Shown: positions 52,976-61,743 of the stretch, piece by piece
Layout of the letters: each line of letters starts with the position of its first letter
Numbering within the stretch: the stretch's first letter is position 1
Notes under the pieces: model-generated
The model's database searches: none
Seen by the model: only the letters and a program-made list of their open reading frames with translations
Told to the model about the DNA's origin: nothing
Translations under genes and position numbers: made by a program
Assembly: GCA_019637615.1 (NCBI GenBank)
Contig: JAHBVJ010000029.1
Location: forward strand, 1 to 64,000
Direction of reading: 5' to 3'
Origin: Anaerolineae bacterium
Lineage (GTDB): Bacteria; Chloroflexota; Anaerolineae; Aggregatilineales; UBA2796
Length of the DNA stretch: 64,000 nucleotides

Positions 52976-54625
52976 ATGAAACGTTTACTCTTTGTCGTAC
53001 TCTTGTTAGCACTCACGGTCGTCCCGTTGGGTGTTGACGCCATCCAAGCTCAAGGTAGCCCCGATACCGTAATATGGGCGTTATCTGGTGGCGATATCTC
53101 TACGCTGAACACGGCGTTGATTACCGATGGTAATTCCAACACGGTGGCTTTTCAGATGCTAGCTGGCTTGTTCCGCGCTAATCCTGATACGGGTGTGCCG
53201 GAACCGTACCTCGCCACGTGGGAAGTCTCGGACGACGGTTTGAACTACACGTTCACGCTGCGCGATGCCGTGTGGAGCGATGGGACGCCCATCACTTCCA
53301 AGGATGTGAAGTTCACCTACGACGCCATCCTCTCCGACAAAGTTCAGTCGCCGCGTAAGGCCGATGTCGGCGTGATCAAAAAGTTCGAAATCAAGGATGA
53401 TAAGACCTTTACGCTTACGCTGGATAAGCCCAATTGCACGATCTGGGGCAATGCGTTCTCTGTGCTGCGTCCGCTGCCTTCCTCCAAGTTCGCTGCCGAC
53501 TTCAGCGACTTCATGACCAACCCGTGGAATACCAACCCCGATGTCGCCAGCGGCCCGTACATGTTTGCCGAGCACAAAGCCGGTGAATTCGTCCGCATGG
53601 TCGCCAACGACAAGTACTTCGAAGGAAAACCGAAGATCGGCAGCGTCATCTACAAGATCGTAGCCGACATCACCACCCAGAATCAGGCGCTGCAAACGGG
53701 CGATGTGGACTACGCCTTCATGTATCCTGACCAGTTCGAACAACTTCAGGACAAGGAAACCTTCACGACGTTCTTGTTCCCCAACCCCAATGCCCCCATC
53801 GTCATGATGAACGAGCAAGACTCCGCGAACCCGCAGCCTGCCTATGATAAAGACGGCAAGCCGGTGACGCTCGTCCCCAACAAGTTCTTCGGTGATAAGC
53901 GTGTCCGTCAGGCCATCGCGATGGGCTATGACAAGGAAGCGCTCGCGCTGACGCTTGGTGAGAGTGCGGGCAGCGAGCCGCTCACAGGCCCAATCGTGCC
54001 TTCTTTCTATAACCCCTATGACATGTCCACCGTTAGCGCGTGGACGTTCGATCAAGAAGCAGCGGGCAAACTGCTCGATGAGGCTGGTTGGACGATGGGC
54101 GCTGATGGCGTCCGTGAGAAAGACGGCGTCAAGTTTGAAGTCACGCTGGTCTACAGCAAGCTCGTTGATCTGTGGGGCAATGCCGCGCTGATCATGCAAG
54201 ACCAGTTGAAGGACATCGGCATCAAGATCACCATTCAGGAAATGGAATGGAGTGCCTACCTCTCCACCGCGCTGCTCCCCGGCAAGTACGACATCACCAT
54301 CGTCGGCTTCGGTGGCGGCACGGAAGTAGACGGCATCGCCTACAACCTGCTGTACAGCAAGAACGCCGTACCTAATCAGGGCTTCAACCTGTCCTTCTAC
54401 GTCAATCCTGAGCTGGACAAGCTGCTCGATGAAGCCCGCTTCTCGGCAGATTGCAGCGTAGACGCCCGTCTGCCGATCTACCAGAAGATTCAGCAGATAG
54501 CGCACGAAGATGTGCCGTATGACTGGCTAGTGAGCACCACAGCAGTGAACGTCCTGAACCCGCGCATCGATGGTCGGTTCGGTCAGTGGGGCAACACGCC
54601 GCTCGTGACGTGGAGCATCAAGTAA
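52976..54625 (+). CDS. Peptide ABC transporter substrate-binding protein (SBP family 5)
   Basis: 549 residues. A Sec signal (RLLFVVLLLALTVVPLGVDA, then IQAQG) precedes a family-5 binding protein with EPYLATWEVSDDGLNYTFTL, VWSDGTPITSKDVKFTYDAI and VRQAIAMGYDKEALA. No lipobox Cys is present, unlike most Gram-positive homologues. Permease and ATPase genes are absent here. Its place after two peptidases suggests peptide uptake and breakdown. CGGAGG precedes the ATG at 52976. Confidence 0.93.
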   Translation: MKRLLFVVLLLALTVVPLGVDAIQAQGSPDTVIWALSGGDISTLNTALITDGNSNTVAFQMLAGLFRANPDTGVPEPYLATWEVSDDGLNYTFTLRDAVWSDGTPITSKDVKFTYDAILSDKVQSPRKADVGVIKKFEIKDDKTFTLTLDKPNCTIWGNAFSVLRPLPSSKFAADFSDFMTNPWNTNPDVASGPYMFAEHKAGEFVRMVANDKYFEGKPKIGSVIYKIVADITTQNQALQTGDVDYAFMYPDQFEQLQDKETFTTFLFPNPNAPIVMMNEQDSANPQPAYDKDGKPVTLVPNKFFGDKRVRQAIAMGYDKEALALTLGESAGSEPLTGPIVPSFYNPYDMSTVSAWTFDQEAAGKLLDEAGWTMGADGVREKDGVKFEVTLVYSKLVDLWGNAALIMQDQLKDIGIKITIQEMEWSAYLSTALLPGKYDITIVGFGGGTEVDGIAYNLLYSKNAVPNQGFNLSFYVNPELDKLLDEARFSADCSVDARLPIYQKIQQIAHEDVPYDWLVSTTAVNVLNPRIDGRFGQWGNTPLVTWSIK

Positions 54626-54668
54626 CTCAAGTAACACGGTCAAGCCTAACCGCTGACTAACCATCCTG

Positions 54669-54706
54669 AACGTTCCCTTTGCTGCTAGGTGAAGGGAACG
54701 TTTTTT
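54669..54706 (+). terminator. Rho-independent terminator of the peptide-binding protein gene
   Basis: AACGTTCCCTT (54669-54679) pairs with AAGGGAACGTT (54692-54702) and is followed by a run of T, 43 bases after the stop. Confidence 0.9.
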
Positions 54707-54730
54707 ATGGCTGTTGCGCCCCTAACGCTC

Positions 54731-54855
54731 CCTCCGACACTTTTTACGCCTTCTCCACTGGGCGTGCTAATCAAGTGCGTGCTTCCTTCTCGATAGGAAT
54801 TGAGTCCCATTCGGGACTTCGTTCGCTAAGCCTGACGTTTCAACGTCGGGCGGCG
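54731..54855 (+). repeat. Dispersed hairpin-bearing repeat, copy A
   Basis: It begins CCTCCGACACT (54731) and contains a 55-base core (54801-54855) that differs at only two positions from 61537-61591. Core hairpins are AGTCCC-ATTC-GGGACT and CCTGACGTT-TC-AACGTCGGG. The part between the two conserved blocks is less conserved. It is non-coding and directly follows a terminator. Confidence 0.75.
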
Positions 54856-54931
54856 TGATCCACCCGATTCCATCGCGCGTCACCACCTCGCCCACTCTTT
54901 TCCATCACCACGAGCCACGAAAATCGTATGG

Positions 54932-54953
54932 ACTTAGCACTCAGCACTTAGCA
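54932..54953 (+). repeat. Degenerate heptamer repeat, locus 3
   Basis: CTTAGCA-CTCAGCA-CTTAGCA-C: three heptamers of the same family as those at 33.1 and 41.9 kb. Confidence 0.7.
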
Positions 54954-55177
54954 CTATGTCGATCCAGTATCCACCGCATTGGCAGTTTTGCCGCGCTGGG
55001 TAGAATTGATCGCAGTTCGTCAGGGCTTTTCCTGACCTTATCCTTTTGGAGCGCGCCTAATTTGCACCCACGTTGAGCGATCCTCTCGCGACTCATAACT
55101 TAGATGCCTTGCATCATCGTCCGAACCGGAACCATGGATAACACCTTTAACTCTTTATTTTGTAGCTTGGAGCAATC

Positions 55178-56179
55178 ATGTTGCAGCTTGCCCTTGTAGG
55201 GTGTGCGCATATTCATACCCCCAACTTTGTTAAACGATTAAACGCCCGTTCCGACGTAGCCGTCAAATACGTCTGGGATCACGATCAAGCGCGTGCGCAA
55301 AAATCAGCCGACGCGTTAAACGCCAAAGTCACCGATCTCGCGCAAATCTGGTCTGATCCCAACATCGTCGGCGTCATCATCTGCGCAGAAACCGACCGCC
55401 ATCAACCGCTCGTTTTGGCGGCGGCACAGGCGAGTAAGCATCTGTTTGTCGAAAAGCCGCTCGGCATGGCGGGCAGCGACGCCTACAGCATGGCGCGTGC
55501 CATCGATCAAGCGGGCGTCATCTTCCAGACGGGCTATTTCATGCGCAGCGATCCCGTCAACCGCTTTCTCCGTGAACAGGTGCAGGCGGGCAATTTCGGC
55601 ACCATCACACGCGTCCGCCACACCAACTGTCACGCGGGGTCACTCAAAGGCTGGTTTGATACCGAATGGCGCTGGTTAACGGATGTCAAACAGGCGGGCA
55701 TCGGCGGCTTTGGCGATCTCGGCACGCACTCGCTCGATGTCCTGATGTGGCTGATGGGTGATGTTGCCCGCGTCACCGCCACCATCAAGAATGTCACCAA
55801 CCGCTATCCCGATTGCGACGAAACGGGCGAAGGACTGATCGAGTTCAGCAATGGCGCGCTCGGTTCGCTGGCAGCAGGCTGGCTCGATGTCGCCAACCCC
55901 ATCAGCCTGATCATCAGCGGCACGCAAGGCCATGCCTACGTCGCCAACGGCTCGCTTTTCTACAAGAGCGAGAAAGTCACGGGCGCAGATGGCGACAAGC
56001 CGTGGACGGAACTCCCCGCCGCGCTGCCGCACGCCTTCGAGCTGTTCCTCGACGCTGTCGTCGGGCAAAAAGATGTGCCGCTCGTCACCGCTCAGGAAGC
56101 CGCCGCCCGCAGCGCTGTCATGGCTGCGCTCTATCAAGGTTCCGAACAACACACATGGGTCGCCCCACAAAAAGCATAG
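55178..56179 (+). CDS. Gfo/Idh/MocA-family oxidoreductase
   Basis: 333 residues. An N-terminal Rossmann fold (LALVGCAHIHTPNF) and the family motif FVEKPLG (catalytic Lys) are present, with the C-terminal GFO_IDH_MocA_C beta domain (GGFGDLGTHSLDVLMWLMGD). The family oxidises sugar or inositol hydroxyls with NAD(P). The AHIH in place of the usual GxGxxG is distinctive. It is the first gene of a sugar-catabolism block, 19 bases before a second family member. Confidence 0.9.
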   Translation: MLQLALVGCAHIHTPNFVKRLNARSDVAVKYVWDHDQARAQKSADALNAKVTDLAQIWSDPNIVGVIICAETDRHQPLVLAAAQASKHLFVEKPLGMAGSDAYSMARAIDQAGVIFQTGYFMRSDPVNRFLREQVQAGNFGTITRVRHTNCHAGSLKGWFDTEWRWLTDVKQAGIGGFGDLGTHSLDVLMWLMGDVARVTATIKNVTNRYPDCDETGEGLIEFSNGALGSLAAGWLDVANPISLIISGTQGHAYVANGSLFYKSEKVTGADGDKPWTELPAALPHAFELFLDAVVGQKDVPLVTAQEAAARSAVMAALYQGSEQHTWVAPQKA

Positions 56180-56198
56180 AAAGCTGAGATGATTGATT

Positions 56199-57266
56199 AT
56201 GGCAAAATCCTTAAAAGTCGGTGTCATCGGTGTCGGTGGCATCGCCAGCACGCACATGCCCGGTTGGGCGCAATCAGAATATGCCGAAGTCGTCGGCGGC
56301 TGCGATGTCAGTGACTATTCTTTACAGCGTTGGGGCAAGCAGCACGGCATCGAGCGCCTAACCGCCAAAGCCGATGACCTGATCAACGACCCCGACATCG
56401 ACATTATCGACATCTGCACGCCCAACAACTACCACGCGCCGCTGACCATTGCCGCGCTCAACGCGGGCAAGCATGTCCTGTGCGAAAAACCCCTTGCGCC
56501 CTCGCCCGACGAAATCCGCCAGATGATCGCTGCCCGTGACGCTTCCGGCAAACGCCTGATGACCGCGCAGCATTTCCGTTTCTCCGGCACCGCCAAAGCC
56601 CTGAAGGCCGAACTCGAAACCGGCGTCCTCGGCTCGATCTACCACGCCCGCAGTTGGATGCTGCGCCGTGCCGCCGCGCCCACGCGCCCCGGTTTCATCC
56701 TCAAGGAACATGCCACGGGCGGCGCGTGCATCGACATCGGCGTCCACATCCTCGATCTGACGTTGTGGTTTATGGGCAATCCCAAGCCCGTCTCCGTCAC
56801 AGGCGTGGCGCGCACCGAACTAGCCCATCAGGACGGCGCGTTCAGCATCTGGGGTGGCAAGATTCCGCAGGAAATGAACGTGGAAGAATTCGCTTCGGCT
56901 TTCGTCCGCTTCGAAAACGGCGCGACTCTGATCCTCGAAGTGAGCTGGCTGCTGCATCACAACCTGCCGCCAGATGCGCCCGTCGAGGACATGCAGATGT
57001 GGCTCTACGGCACCAAAGGCGGCAGCCAGTGGCCCAAGTGCGAGATCGTCTCCTCCAACTACGCCACGCAGCAGCTCTACAATCGCACGCTCCTGCGCCG
57101 TCAGGATGTGCATGAAGCGCACATGCAAGAGTGCATTGAGTTCGCGGAGGCCATCGCCACCGACGCGCCGACGCCCGTACCCGCTGAACACTCGCTGCAA
57201 GTCCTGACCATTCTGGACGGTATCTATCGCAGTCAAGCCAGCGGCGCGGAAGTCCGTCTAGACTAA
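56199..57266 (+). CDS. Gfo/Idh/MocA-family oxidoreductase
   Basis: 355 residues with VGVIGVGGIASTHMPGW (NAD-binding), CEKPLAPS (catalytic Lys) and GGACIDIGVHILDLTLWFMG (conserved Asp/His of the substrate site). It is a distinct subfamily from its neighbour, not a recent duplicate. Tandem dehydrogenases of this type often carry out successive or reverse oxidations of one sugar. The ATG at 56199 gives the expected N-terminus. Confidence 0.92.
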   Translation: MAKSLKVGVIGVGGIASTHMPGWAQSEYAEVVGGCDVSDYSLQRWGKQHGIERLTAKADDLINDPDIDIIDICTPNNYHAPLTIAALNAGKHVLCEKPLAPSPDEIRQMIAARDASGKRLMTAQHFRFSGTAKALKAELETGVLGSIYHARSWMLRRAAAPTRPGFILKEHATGGACIDIGVHILDLTLWFMGNPKPVSVTGVARTELAHQDGAFSIWGGKIPQEMNVEEFASAFVRFENGATLILEVSWLLHHNLPPDAPVEDMQMWLYGTKGGSQWPKCEIVSSNYATQQLYNRTLLRRQDVHEAHMQECIEFAEAIATDAPTPVPAEHSLQVLTILDGIYRSQASGAEVRLD

Positions 57267-57324
57267 CCGCCGCTGCCTATCCGCACGGGATACTGAACCA
57301 ATCCGGTATCCCGTGCTCACTGGC

Positions 57325-57648
57325 TTAATCGAGATGGAAATATTCCTCCAACTCGATCATCGTCTGGTCAGGCCGTGCGCCGTTCAGCGCCTCGAAGTAC
57401 GGCCCCATGAACTCCTGCCACTTCAAGTTGATCTCCTCGCGCGACATCCCATCGAGCGAGGCTTGGAAGCTCTCCGCCGCCTCGAAATAGCCGAAGATCA
57501 AGCCATCTTCGCGCAGGAACAACGTGTAATTATGCCAACCTGTGCGGCGCAGTGCGGCCTGCATCTCAGGCCACACCGCCTCGTGATGCTTCTTATATTC
57601 TGGGATTTGGTCTTGTTTGACCTTGAGCAAAAAACCGACCCGCTTCAT
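57325..57648 (-). CDS. rhaM: L-rhamnose mutarotase
   Basis: 107 residues, the full family length. KRVGFLLKVKQDQIPEYKKH, HEAVWPEMQAALRRTGWHNY and GYFEAAESF match RhaM/RhaU (DUF718), which interconverts the anomers of L-rhamnose. It points to deoxysugar use by the neighbouring genes. The ATG at 57648 is 76 bases downstream of the isomerase-like gene's stop on the same strand, so they may be co-transcribed. Confidence 0.92.
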   Translation of the reverse strand: MKRVGFLLKVKQDQIPEYKKHHEAVWPEMQAALRRTGWHNYTLFLREDGLIFGYFEAAESFQASLDGMSREEINLKWQEFMGPYFEALNGARPDQTMIELEEYFHLD

Positions 57649-57724
57649 GAAAAGAAATCCTCTCTTAAGTAAGGCTCCAACCTCTTGACCTCACCACTAT
57701 ACCCTAACCTTGCCAGCAGCGGAA

Positions 57725-59179
57725 TCACCCGATGACGACCAGTTCCAAGTCCAACAAACTAGCGATCTTCTTGAGCTTGCCCACCTGATGCCCGACTCCG
57801 AGCGCGCAGTGATGCGTCGGCCCTTGCATCGACCATGTATCGATGAATGCTGCCGGATCAAGCGCGAACTTCAGCCGCGAATTGGTATTCCCGACTTGCA
57901 GCGTCTCACCGGGGATCGACTCGCCCTCCGCTGCCAGCATCTTCAAGCGTCCGTCCGCCGTCTGCGTCATCGTGAGGATCGTCACTGGCCCGTACTTGAC
58001 TTTGAATTCCACCGACACACCGTATCCGCGCTTGCCATGATACAAGCCCAATCCGCGCAGCACAGGCCGTCCCTCGCTGATTTTGACATGACCGGGGCCG
58101 TCATGACCCATCAGCACGAAATCCTCGTTGAAGTCCAATCCGTAAAATTCGGTGTACGATCCGCCTGCATCCAGCCGATCCATGATGAACATGGCGATAT
58201 TGGTTTTTAAGTCGCCCTCGCCGGAAGCGGGCACGCCGCGCGCCGTCAGCAGCGAATTGCCCACGATCAAACCCGCGCCTAGCTCCTCGAAGGCGTTGCC
58301 ATTCAGCCCGCGATAATAATACGTCAGGCCGTTCAGGTCGAAATCCGCCACCAGCTTATCCAGCCCCACCGCGACCCGTGCCGACCAGCGCATCGCCTCC
58401 TCGGTGACGGGCATCGAAATCTTGTCGCGTCCCTGTTGGGCGATGTCGAAGATGCTGTGAATCTCCGCGATCTTCGCCGTGATCTCGGCCTCGCTGGCGG
58501 CGTTGGTGCGCTCCTGTAGGTCGTCCATCTCCAGCACCTCGATGTGCGTCCCAAGCTGCGCATGGTGCATCGTCAAGTCGGAATACATATCCAACATGCC
58601 GGGATACGTGTGCCCCAAAAATCCGAAACGGCTGTATCCCAACTGGTGATACACAGTCGCAGCCTGAATCCACTCCCCGATCTGTCCCCACGCCCGCTCA
58701 TAATAGCGGTTAGCCTTGCCCTCGACCGGATATAGTAGCCCCGTCACCACATGGAACGGGATGCGGCTGCGGGCGAACGCGTTAGAAATTTCCGGCACCG
58801 GACACGCAGACACGTTCGCCAACCACTCGCCCGTCCCCGTGTTCGGATAGTCCATCGCGGGCGCGGGGGATAAATTCAGGATCAGCACGGGTGCTTTGCG
58901 GCGCTGCACGGCAGGCAGCACTTGCGAAGACGTGGCGTAGGTGCCCACGTAACACACGATCAGATCGACATTCTCACGCGTGAACAGATCGCCCGCTTGT
59001 TGCGCGGCGGGTGCGCTATCCACCAACCCCGCCGATACAATCCGCCCGCCCAACGCGGCGATATGCTGCTCAACGTCACGCTGATACGTCTCCAGCCGTT
59101 CCTTTAATCCCTCGAACTGAGGCCAGTACGCTGCCAAACCGATCCCGAAAACCCCGATCTTTGCATCCTTACTAATCAT
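57725..59179 (-). CDS. L-fucose/L-arabinose isomerase-like protein
   Basis: 484 residues. KIGVFGIGLAAYWPQFEGL, VDLIVCYVGTYATSSQVLP, LGHTYPGMLDMYSD and THHCALGVGH match the arabinose/fucose isomerase superfamily, with conserved Glu and His candidates for metal-assisted aldose-ketose isomerisation. The ATG at 59179 has AAGGAC 7 bases upstream; the open frame to 59290 has no support. With rhaM downstream, a deoxyhexose such as L-rhamnose or L-fucose is the likely substrate. Confidence 0.82.
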   Translation of the reverse strand: MISKDAKIGVFGIGLAAYWPQFEGLKERLETYQRDVEQHIAALGGRIVSAGLVDSAPAAQQAGDLFTRENVDLIVCYVGTYATSSQVLPAVQRRKAPVLILNLSPAPAMDYPNTGTGEWLANVSACPVPEISNAFARSRIPFHVVTGLLYPVEGKANRYYERAWGQIGEWIQAATVYHQLGYSRFGFLGHTYPGMLDMYSDLTMHHAQLGTHIEVLEMDDLQERTNAASEAEITAKIAEIHSIFDIAQQGRDKISMPVTEEAMRWSARVAVGLDKLVADFDLNGLTYYYRGLNGNAFEELGAGLIVGNSLLTARGVPASGEGDLKTNIAMFIMDRLDAGGSYTEFYGLDFNEDFVLMGHDGPGHVKISEGRPVLRGLGLYHGKRGYGVSVEFKVKYGPVTILTMTQTADGRLKMLAAEGESIPGETLQVGNTNSRLKFALDPAAFIDTWSMQGPTHHCALGVGHQVGKLKKIASLLDLELVVIG

Positions 59180-59362
59180 GTTTTTGTCCTTAATCAATGC
59201 GGTAAATCTAATAATTTTGGAATAGCTTAAAAGACTTTCGCAAACTGTCAAAAAACCATCGCCGCGTGATAACTGCCGCACGATCCTCACCCTTGATCAG
59301 CCGCGTCTATGGTAAAGTTGACAGTATCTCTGGTTCCGTCTCATCAATAGGACAGCCCGCCG

Positions 59363-61228
59363 ATGCCCGAAATCCTACGCGCCATGATTAGCAGCACCGC
59401 CAAAGACCTCGCGGACTACCGCAAAGCCGTGATGGACGCCTGCCTGAGCGTCGACGTATTCCCCTCGATGATGGAGCACCTGCCCGCCAGCGATGCCGAC
59501 GCGGTACAGGGATCGCTCAAAATGGTCGATGGCGCGGATTTGTACATTGGCTTATTCGCGCACCGGTACGGCTACATCCCCGAATCCTACGCGGTCTCTG
59601 TCACCGAACTCGAATACAATCGCGCCGCCGAACGCGGCATCCCGATCCTTCTGTTCATGATTGCCGAGAGTCAGCCCGTCCCCGCCGCCATGATCGAAAC
59701 GGGCGAAGCGGGTGACAAACTGCGCGCCTTCAAAACGAAACTGCAACAGCACCACATCGTCAATTTCTTCACCTCGCCCGAATCGCTCCGTGCCGAGGTC
59801 ATCAAGAGTCTGTGGCACGCCCTGCCCGACCGCCCTCAGCCCACCGTTGCGCCGCGCTTCTCGGAAACCCCCGCCTTTTCGCCCTCGATCCGCGACCAGT
59901 TGGCGGCGACCAGCAAAAAGATCAACGAGCTGACCCATGAGCAGTATCAGGTGATCAACATGCTGCGTTATCAACGCCGCGTCGCCATCGCAGGCTGCGC
60001 GGGTTCCGGCAAAACCCTGATCGCGGCGGAGAAAGCCATCCGTCTCGATCAAGCGGGCTTGCGCACGCTGCTGCTCTGCCACAGCCGCTATCTGGCTACG
60101 TACATTCAGGAATTGGTCAAAGGCTCCGGCGTGACGGTGATCGACTTCACCACGTGGATTCAGCGCATTTTGGGCAACACCAGCGCCGCCCTCGATCCGT
60201 GGACGCATTACGAAGAACCCACCACCAAAGAACTCGAAACCGCCTTCGATCAGCTTGCCGTCAGCAACGAACGCTACGACGCCATCATCATCGATGAGGG
60301 GCAAGATTTCCGCGAGGATTGGTGGCTGATTGTGGAAGCCGCCCTCATCAGCCAAGAATACGGCACCTTGATCGTGTTCCACGACGACAATCAAGCCCTG
60401 TTGCCCTATCGCGCCGCCTACCCGATCCAGCAAGCGCCCATCGTGCTATCGAAGAACTGCCGCAACGCTGGCTCGATCTTCGAGATCGTCCGCCGCTTTC
60501 ATCCGCAGTCCCCCGAAACTTCGCTTGCCCTCAAACATCAGGGCATCGCCAAACGTTGGGAATTCGAGGCGGGCACTGAACTGACCGTCCTCAATAGCGT
60601 GATCCGCGACGCCATGACCAGTGTGCCGCTGGACAAGCTCATCATCCTGACCACCGAACCCGATCCCGCCGAAACCTCGCGGTTGCACGGCAAATCGCTC
60701 AAGCTCCCGCTTCGCCACCGCTGGCAAGATTTTGTGGCAGGCTATCTCAGCCAGTACGGGCGCTTCGACGTGAAACTGAGCGACAGCGAACAACCGACTC
60801 CCGCCGATATCAAAGCTGTGATCAGCTTCGCCCGCCGCAATCGCAATCTATCGGAGGCGGAACGCGTCGAGGAACTCCGCAAAAATCACTCTTGGCGTTG
60901 GGAAGAAACGCCCGACGGCCTGATCGTGCGGGGCAAAACGCGTCTACCCTTCTTCACCACCGACGCGTGGGCGGAAGGCATCCCCGATGGGCGACCGATC
61001 ACCATCAACGCCAACAGCGACTCCAGCGAGAGCAATCTCGCCCTCTACACCGTTTCCGCCTTCAAAGGGCTGGAAGCTGACGCCGTGATCTTGTTCATGC
61101 CCGCCACCCGCGCCGATCTTAGCGCCCTCGCCTATGTCGGCCTATCCAGAGCCAAATTGGTGCTGCATATCGTGATCGAGCGCCGCACGCTGCAATCCGT
61201 CAAGCATGTGCTCGGCGCGGAAGGCTAG
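59363..61228 (+). CDS. DUF4062-superfamily 1 helicase fusion
   Basis: 621 residues. Residues 1-100 are DUF4062 (ILRAMISSTAKDLADYRKAV, YIGLFAHRYGYIPES, VTELEYNRA). After a linker, residues about 195-621 form a UvrD/PcrA-like SF1 NTPase: Walker A AGCAGSGKTLIAAE, Walker B AIIIDEGQDF, motif III VFHDDNQALL, motif IV-like LSKNCRNAG, motif V TVSAFKGLEADAVIL and motif VI YVGLSRAKL. The UvrD 2B insertion is small, as in DUF2075-type ATPases. It probably senses or processes nucleic acid. DUF4062 also occurs on the NACHT protein at the left edge, so the domain may be a shared effector. It stands alone, divergent from the isomerase gene. Confidence 0.88.
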   Translation: MPEILRAMISSTAKDLADYRKAVMDACLSVDVFPSMMEHLPASDADAVQGSLKMVDGADLYIGLFAHRYGYIPESYAVSVTELEYNRAAERGIPILLFMIAESQPVPAAMIETGEAGDKLRAFKTKLQQHHIVNFFTSPESLRAEVIKSLWHALPDRPQPTVAPRFSETPAFSPSIRDQLAATSKKINELTHEQYQVINMLRYQRRVAIAGCAGSGKTLIAAEKAIRLDQAGLRTLLLCHSRYLATYIQELVKGSGVTVIDFTTWIQRILGNTSAALDPWTHYEEPTTKELETAFDQLAVSNERYDAIIIDEGQDFREDWWLIVEAALISQEYGTLIVFHDDNQALLPYRAAYPIQQAPIVLSKNCRNAGSIFEIVRRFHPQSPETSLALKHQGIAKRWEFEAGTELTVLNSVIRDAMTSVPLDKLIILTTEPDPAETSRLHGKSLKLPLRHRWQDFVAGYLSQYGRFDVKLSDSEQPTPADIKAVISFARRNRNLSEAERVEELRKNHSWRWEETPDGLIVRGKTRLPFFTTDAWAEGIPDGRPITINANSDSSESNLALYTVSAFKGLEADAVILFMPATRADLSALAYVGLSRAKLVLHIVIERRTLQSVKHVLGAEG

Positions 61229-61272
61229 GGAAGGCTAGATCGGGTTTCGCCAAATTTTCACGAAGTTCGGCC

Positions 61273-61301
61273 TTGACACCTTACGCGACGTTTGTTAAGA
61301 T
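61273..61301 (+). promoter_or_regulatory. Sigma70-type promoter of tRNA-Asn
   Basis: TTGACA (61273-61278), exactly 17 bases, TAAGAT (61296-61301). The tRNA begins 22 bases downstream, consistent with a short 5' leader. Confidence 0.8.
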
Positions 61302-61323
61302 TCCGCCCGTGATTGAGTGATTT

Positions 61324-61398
61324 TCCCGAATAGCTCAACGGCAGAGCGGCCGGCTGTTAACCGGTAGGTTGTAGGTTCGAATCCTACTTCGGGAGCCA
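61324..61398 (+). tRNA. tRNA-Asn(GTT)
   Basis: The acceptor stem TCCCGAA/TTCGGGA, anticodon stem GCCGG/CCGGT with loop CTGTTAA (anticodon GTT at 61356-61358), and T arm GTAGG-TTCGAAT-CCTAC are all intact. G is the discriminator and CCA is encoded (61396-61398). It has its own promoter and terminator. It is a substrate class for the tgt product (Q34). Confidence 0.97.
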
Positions 61399-61405
61399 AA
61401 ACGAA

Positions 61406-61429
61406 AACCGCCAGAAATGGCGGTTTTTT
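61406..61429 (+). terminator. Rho-independent terminator of tRNA-Asn
   Basis: AACCGCCA-GAAA-TGGCGGTT with a T-run to 61429, directly after the encoded CCA. Confidence 0.9.
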
Positions 61430-61470
61430 GTTGTCTATCTACTGTCACGTATGTAGCTTGTCCCCTACTC

Positions 61471-61591
61471 CCTCCGACACTGCTAGTGCTGTCTCAATGG
61501 GAGCGCTAGGGTTGCTGCTTGCTTATTGATAGAGCCTGAGTCCCATTTGGGACTTCGTTCTCTAAGCCTGACGTTTCAACGTCGGGCGGCG
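61471..61591 (+). repeat. Dispersed hairpin-bearing repeat, copy B
   Basis: Same orientation and block order as copy A: CCTCCGACAC at 61471, then the 55-base core at 61537-61591 with two mismatches to 54801-54855. One mismatch lies in the loop of hairpin 1 and the other between the two hairpins, so both stems are preserved. Confidence 0.75.
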
Positions 61592-61743
61592 TTGTCAACC
61601 CGACCCGCGCCGTCTCGTCAGTTCAACTTTGTCAACGTCCGGCGGTGCGGACTACCCGATCCCACCGCGCCACCACCTTGCCTACCCTGTCTTCCGCACG
61701 CGGGAATTATCCCCGTGCGTGACTCACCCTCACCCGTCTGCGC

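Larger units (their letters stand above)
54626..55177. other. Intergenic region with terminator, dispersed repeat and heptamer array
   Basis: 552 bases without a gene. In order: terminator (54669-54706), dispersed hairpin-bearing repeat (54731-54855), heptamer repeat (54932-54953), and a small hairpin GTCAGG-GCTTTT-CCTGAC at 55019-55036. Confidence 0.7.
61399..61743. other. Intergenic region right of tRNA-Asn
   Basis: 345 bases without a gene: the tRNA terminator, then the second dispersed repeat copy (61471-61591), then a short related piece (GTCAACGTCCGGCGG near 61629) that looks like a decayed partial duplicate of the repeat core. Confidence 0.65.

Noticed and set aside
53159..54505. Minus-strand frame of 448 codons opposite the peptide-binding protein
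   Set aside because: Antisense to a clear SBP gene, no RBS or domain.
54932..54953. CIRCE/HrcA operator, because TTAGCACTC occurs
   Set aside because: There is no inverted GAGTGCTAA partner at 9-base spacing; the motif belongs to direct heptamer repeats and no heat-shock gene follows.
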